Positions 62,245 to 64,000 of a stretch of DNA of 64,000 nt are shown here, in pieces. The stretch comes from JALSRK01 sp964461995 (GTDB taxonomy: Bacteria; Acidobacteriota; Terriglobia; Bryobacterales; Bryobacteraceae): contig CAYWXL010000019.1 in assembly GCA_964461995.1 (NCBI GenBank), positions 6,200 through 70,199 of the forward strand, written 5' to 3'. Both the position numbers and the translations under genes were made by a program. Position 1 is the first letter of the stretch, and each line of letters opens with the position of its first letter. The notes beneath the pieces are model-generated. The model did no database searches. It was not told the DNA's origin and saw nothing but the letters and a program-made list of their open reading frames with translations.

Positions 62245-62610
62245 ATGGAGTACGAGAGCACAGTCAAGAGGAAATCGAAAGTGGCCGACGACGTGGCGTA
62301 CCGTATCGTCCGCATGTCGTTCGGGCGGCGGATCGAGCTGACCAAGCGGGTGCGGGAGCTGGCCTCGAAGCTCGGGTTTCTCGAAGCGGGCGATACGCCG
62401 GAAGAGCGCGTCGAAGCGGCGGCCATCGCCAACGAGATCGAGCGGCTCTATCTCGAGTGGGGCCTGTGCGAGATCGAAGGGCTGACGATCGACGGTAAGC
62501 CCGCCACGCCGGAGCTGCTGATCACCTGCGGTCCGGAAGACCTGTGCCGGGAGATCGTCGAAGCGATCAAGGCCGAGTGCGGCCTGAGCGAGGAAGAGCG
62601 AAAAAACTGA
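62245..62610 (+). CDS. Tail-assembly chaperone, zero-frame product (gpG-like)
   Basis: A 121-residue, acidic, helical protein (RRIELTKRVRELASKLGFLE; ERVEAAAIANEIERLYLEWG; LITCGPEDLCREIVEAIKAE). It sits between the tail tube and tape-measure genes, as lambda G does. Its last sense codons are AAA AAC before TGA, forming an A AAA AAC slippery site at 62601-62607. Most ribosomes should stop here; a fraction should continue in the -1 frame. Confidence 0.8.
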   Translation: MEYESTVKRKSKVADDVAYRIVRMSFGRRIELTKRVRELASKLGFLEAGDTPEERVEAAAIANEIERLYLEWGLCEIEGLTIDGKPATPELLITCGPEDLCREIVEAIKAECGLSEEERKN

Positions 62611-62939
62611 TCGTCGCCTTCCACTTCCAGTTCGCGAACCAGGCCGGGTGGAAGTGCGACGACTGCCGGCGCAATGGCCTGGAGAAACGGCGCAACTGCG
62701 GCTGGCTGGGCGGCCGGGCCCCGGCGCCGCGGCGGCCGGTGTGGATCCGGAAGCACGCGGTGGCGGAAGAGTGCCCGGTCTCCTACATCACGCCGCAGAG
62801 CATGGCCTGGCTGGAGGAGTTCACGGTGCGGAAGCTCGTGGGCGGCCGGCCCCTGGAGACGCTTCCGGCCAAGACGGTGGAGGCGCTCTGCGTGCTGGAA
62901 AACGAGTATCGGCGCGAGGTGGCTGATGGCGAAGAATGA
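62245..62939 (+). CDS. Tail-assembly chaperone, -1 frameshift fusion (gpGT-like)
   Basis: Joined reading frame: zero frame to the slippery site at 62601-62607, then the -1 frame to the stop at 62937-62939. The added part (about 110 residues) starts KKLIVAFHFQFANQAGWKCD and has a Cys pair (WKCDDCRRNG, then RRNCGW) that might bind zinc. No start codon opens the second part alone before its middle, which supports frameshifting. It ends 14 bases into the next gene. The gpG/gpGT ratio matters for tail assembly in lambda. Confidence 0.75.
62601..62661 (+). promoter_or_regulatory. Programmed -1 frameshift site with candidate downstream hairpin
   Basis: The heptamer A AAA AAC (62601-62607) is in the correct register for -1 slippage and directly precedes the zero-frame stop (62608-62610). 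Four bases further, CGTCG (62612-62616) and CACTTCC (62622-62628) can pair with GGAAGTG (62650-62656) and CGACG (62657-62661), giving a 12-bp stem with a 5-base bulge, a plausible stimulator. Confidence 0.75.
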
Positions 62940-63624
62940 ACTGAACAGATTGTTGGAGCGGCTGGCGGGAGCCGGCCCGCGCGCCGCCGGCGCCGGGCCG
63001 GAGCTTCGCCTGGAGCTTGCCGTTCCGCGTCCGGAAAAGGGCGAGCCGGGACGCCCGAACCCGGGTACCGGGAGCGTACTGTTGGCGCAGATCACGGGTG
63101 GCGTGGCTCCGTCCGGCGGCGGCCAGATCGAGAAGCTGAACCGGCAACTGGCCGAGCTGACCAACGCCGCGCGGCGCCAGACGGAGACGACCGAGGCCAA
63201 CACGCGGGCGGTGATCGAGAACTCGCTGGTGCGCGCTGCCGGCGGCCGTCGCGCGACGGCTGGCTCGATCGCCAGGACCGTGCTCTCGTTCCTGGGCGGC
63301 GGCCTCGGGCTGGTCTCCCTGATCGGGAAGCTCTTCGGAGGCGGGCGGCCGAAGCCCCAGCCGGCGCCGGCGGCCTTCTCCCTGCCGCCGCAGCTTCAGG
63401 TGGACGCCGGCATTCTGGGAGCCTCCCCGGGGCTTCATCCGATCCGGTACGCCCAGGACGGGCTGCCGCGGACCGTGCCGGCGCAGCCGGCGGCCAACGT
63501 CACCGTCCAGGTCCAGGCGATGGACAGCCGGTCGTTCCTCGACCACAGCACGGAGATCGCCCAGGCGGTGCGGGAGGCGCTGCTCAACTCCCACGCCCTC
63601 GGCGACGTGGTGACGGAGTTGTGA
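62926..63624 (+). CDS. Putative tape-measure protein, very short
   Basis: A 232-residue protein in the tape-measure position. It has a helical, Gln/Glu-rich middle (QIEKLNRQLAELTNAARRQT), one hydrophobic segment (TVLSFLGGGLGLVSLIGKLF) and a Pro/Gln-rich C-terminal half. Tape-measure length scales with tail length (about 0.15 nm per residue), giving a tail of about 35 nm, far shorter than lambda. It may therefore be a minimal tail or a different protein. Starts inside the previous reading frame (14-base overlap). Confidence 0.6.
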   Translation: MAKNELNRLLERLAGAGPRAAGAGPELRLELAVPRPEKGEPGRPNPGTGSVLLAQITGGVAPSGGGQIEKLNRQLAELTNAARRQTETTEANTRAVIENSLVRAAGGRRATAGSIARTVLSFLGGGLGLVSLIGKLFGGGRPKPQPAPAAFSLPPQLQVDAGILGASPGLHPIRYAQDGLPRTVPAQPAANVTVQVQAMDSRSFLDHSTEIAQAVREALLNSHALGDVVTEL

Positions 63625-63628
63625 GGCG

Positions 63629-63988
63629 ATGGCGGAGTTCCCCAAGCTCAAGACCGGCGCGGTGATGCAGTATCCGGCGCGGCGGACGGCCAGCTATTCC
63701 ACGCGGGTGCTGCGGTTCGTCGATGGCTCCGAGCAGCGCTACCGCCGGTACGGCTCGCCTCTCAAGGCCTGGGTGATCCGGCTGGAGCTGCTGGACGAAG
63801 AAGAGCTGCGGTCGCTCGAGGAGTTCTTCCTCAGCCAGCAAGGGGCCCTCTACGACTTCTCTTTCACCGACCCCTACGACAACACCACCTACCCGAGTTG
63901 CCGCCTGGAAGGCGACGCCGTCGAGCTGCGCTTCCAGGGCGTCCACCGCGGCGGGACGGCATTGATCGTCAGGGAGAACCGGAGCTGA
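63629..63988 (+). CDS. gpM-like minor tail protein
   Basis: A 119-residue protein. VLRFVDGSEQRYRRYG, WVIRLELLDEEELRSLEEFF and DFSFTDPYDNTTYPSCRLEG match the layout of the lambda minor tail protein gpM family (DGYSQR, a central helix, then a 'W-P-Y' turn). It follows the short tape measure, as M follows H in lambda, which supports both calls. The 5-base gap to the previous gene indicates one operon. Confidence 0.72.
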   Translation: MAEFPKLKTGAVMQYPARRTASYSTRVLRFVDGSEQRYRRYGSPLKAWVIRLELLDEEELRSLEEFFLSQQGALYDFSFTDPYDNTTYPSCRLEGDAVELRFQGVHRGGTALIVRENRS

Positions 63989-63989
63989 G

Positions 63990-64000
63990 ATGAGCGTCTT
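63990..64000 (+). CDS. Start of a further tail gene (cut by window end)
   Basis: An ATG at 63990-63992 begins one base after the previous stop, with GGAG about 6 bases upstream. Only three codons are visible. By lambda order a gpL-like protein is expected, but this cannot be checked here. Confidence 0.35.

Overview
The window is a GC-rich chromosomal segment that looks like Acidobacteriota, most likely the Bryobacterales/Solibacteraceae. The main clues are a large TonB-dependent receptor with an N-terminal carboxypeptidase-regulatory-like domain (566-4012), a secreted protein of the Solibacter TIGR03437 type (22857-24560), a DUF1080 hydrolase, a PEGA-domain Ser/Thr kinase and many small secreted proteins of unknown function. 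The lineage call is inference; there is no rRNA in the window. Two runs of exactly 100 N (10390-10489 and 20339-20438) show it is a draft scaffold.

Left part (1-17 kb): the end of a beta-propeller protein, the TonB-dependent receptor and a TPR protein; a SulP anion transporter next to a beta-carbonic anhydrase, probably a bicarbonate module; a histidine kinase/response regulator pair; three unrecognised proteins; MalQ; and a lone NuoB. Two inverted-repeat elements sharing a GGGGACAG terminus look like dispersed REP-type repeats. Next come FlaG and FliS behind a candidate sigma-28 promoter, TadA, and a four-gene ABC export system (two FtsX-type permeases, a periplasmic adaptor, an ATPase).

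Middle (22-34 kb): the TIGR03437 protein, an amidohydrolase, a small protein resembling the end of PaaK-type ligases preceded by a possible cobalamin-riboswitch fragment, tRNA-Leu(UAG), DUF1080, signal peptidase I, a family 2 glycosyltransferase, a PIN/TRAM membrane protein, an RRM protein, PanD, a sulfotransferase and RecN.

Envelope and core metabolism (34.5-54.3 kb): a complete tolQ-tolR-tolA-tolB-pal-cpoB operon, in which Pal carries an extra Ig-like domain. It is followed by a DeoC homologue lacking the Schiff-base lysine, a fused AroD-AroE, a Tat-leader ORF separated by one in-frame stop from an amidase, an Rrf2 regulator-CysK pair with a palindrome over its promoter, a Ser/Thr kinase, a fused branched-chain 2-oxoacid dehydrogenase E1, a thioredoxin-TPR protein, RuvC, YebC and a POTRA-only protein.

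Right end (54.6-64 kb): the late module of a tailed phage or phage-derived particle, in lambda/P22-like order: terminase subunits, portal, scaffold-like, coat, connectors, tail tube, tail-assembly chaperone, very short tape measure, gpM-like protein. The chaperone ends on an A AAA AAC slippery heptamer directly before its stop, and the -1 frame continues for about 110 codons, a textbook programmed frameshift. No integrase, repressor or lysis gene is visible, so a domesticated or gene-transfer-agent-like element is possible; the window ends inside the module.
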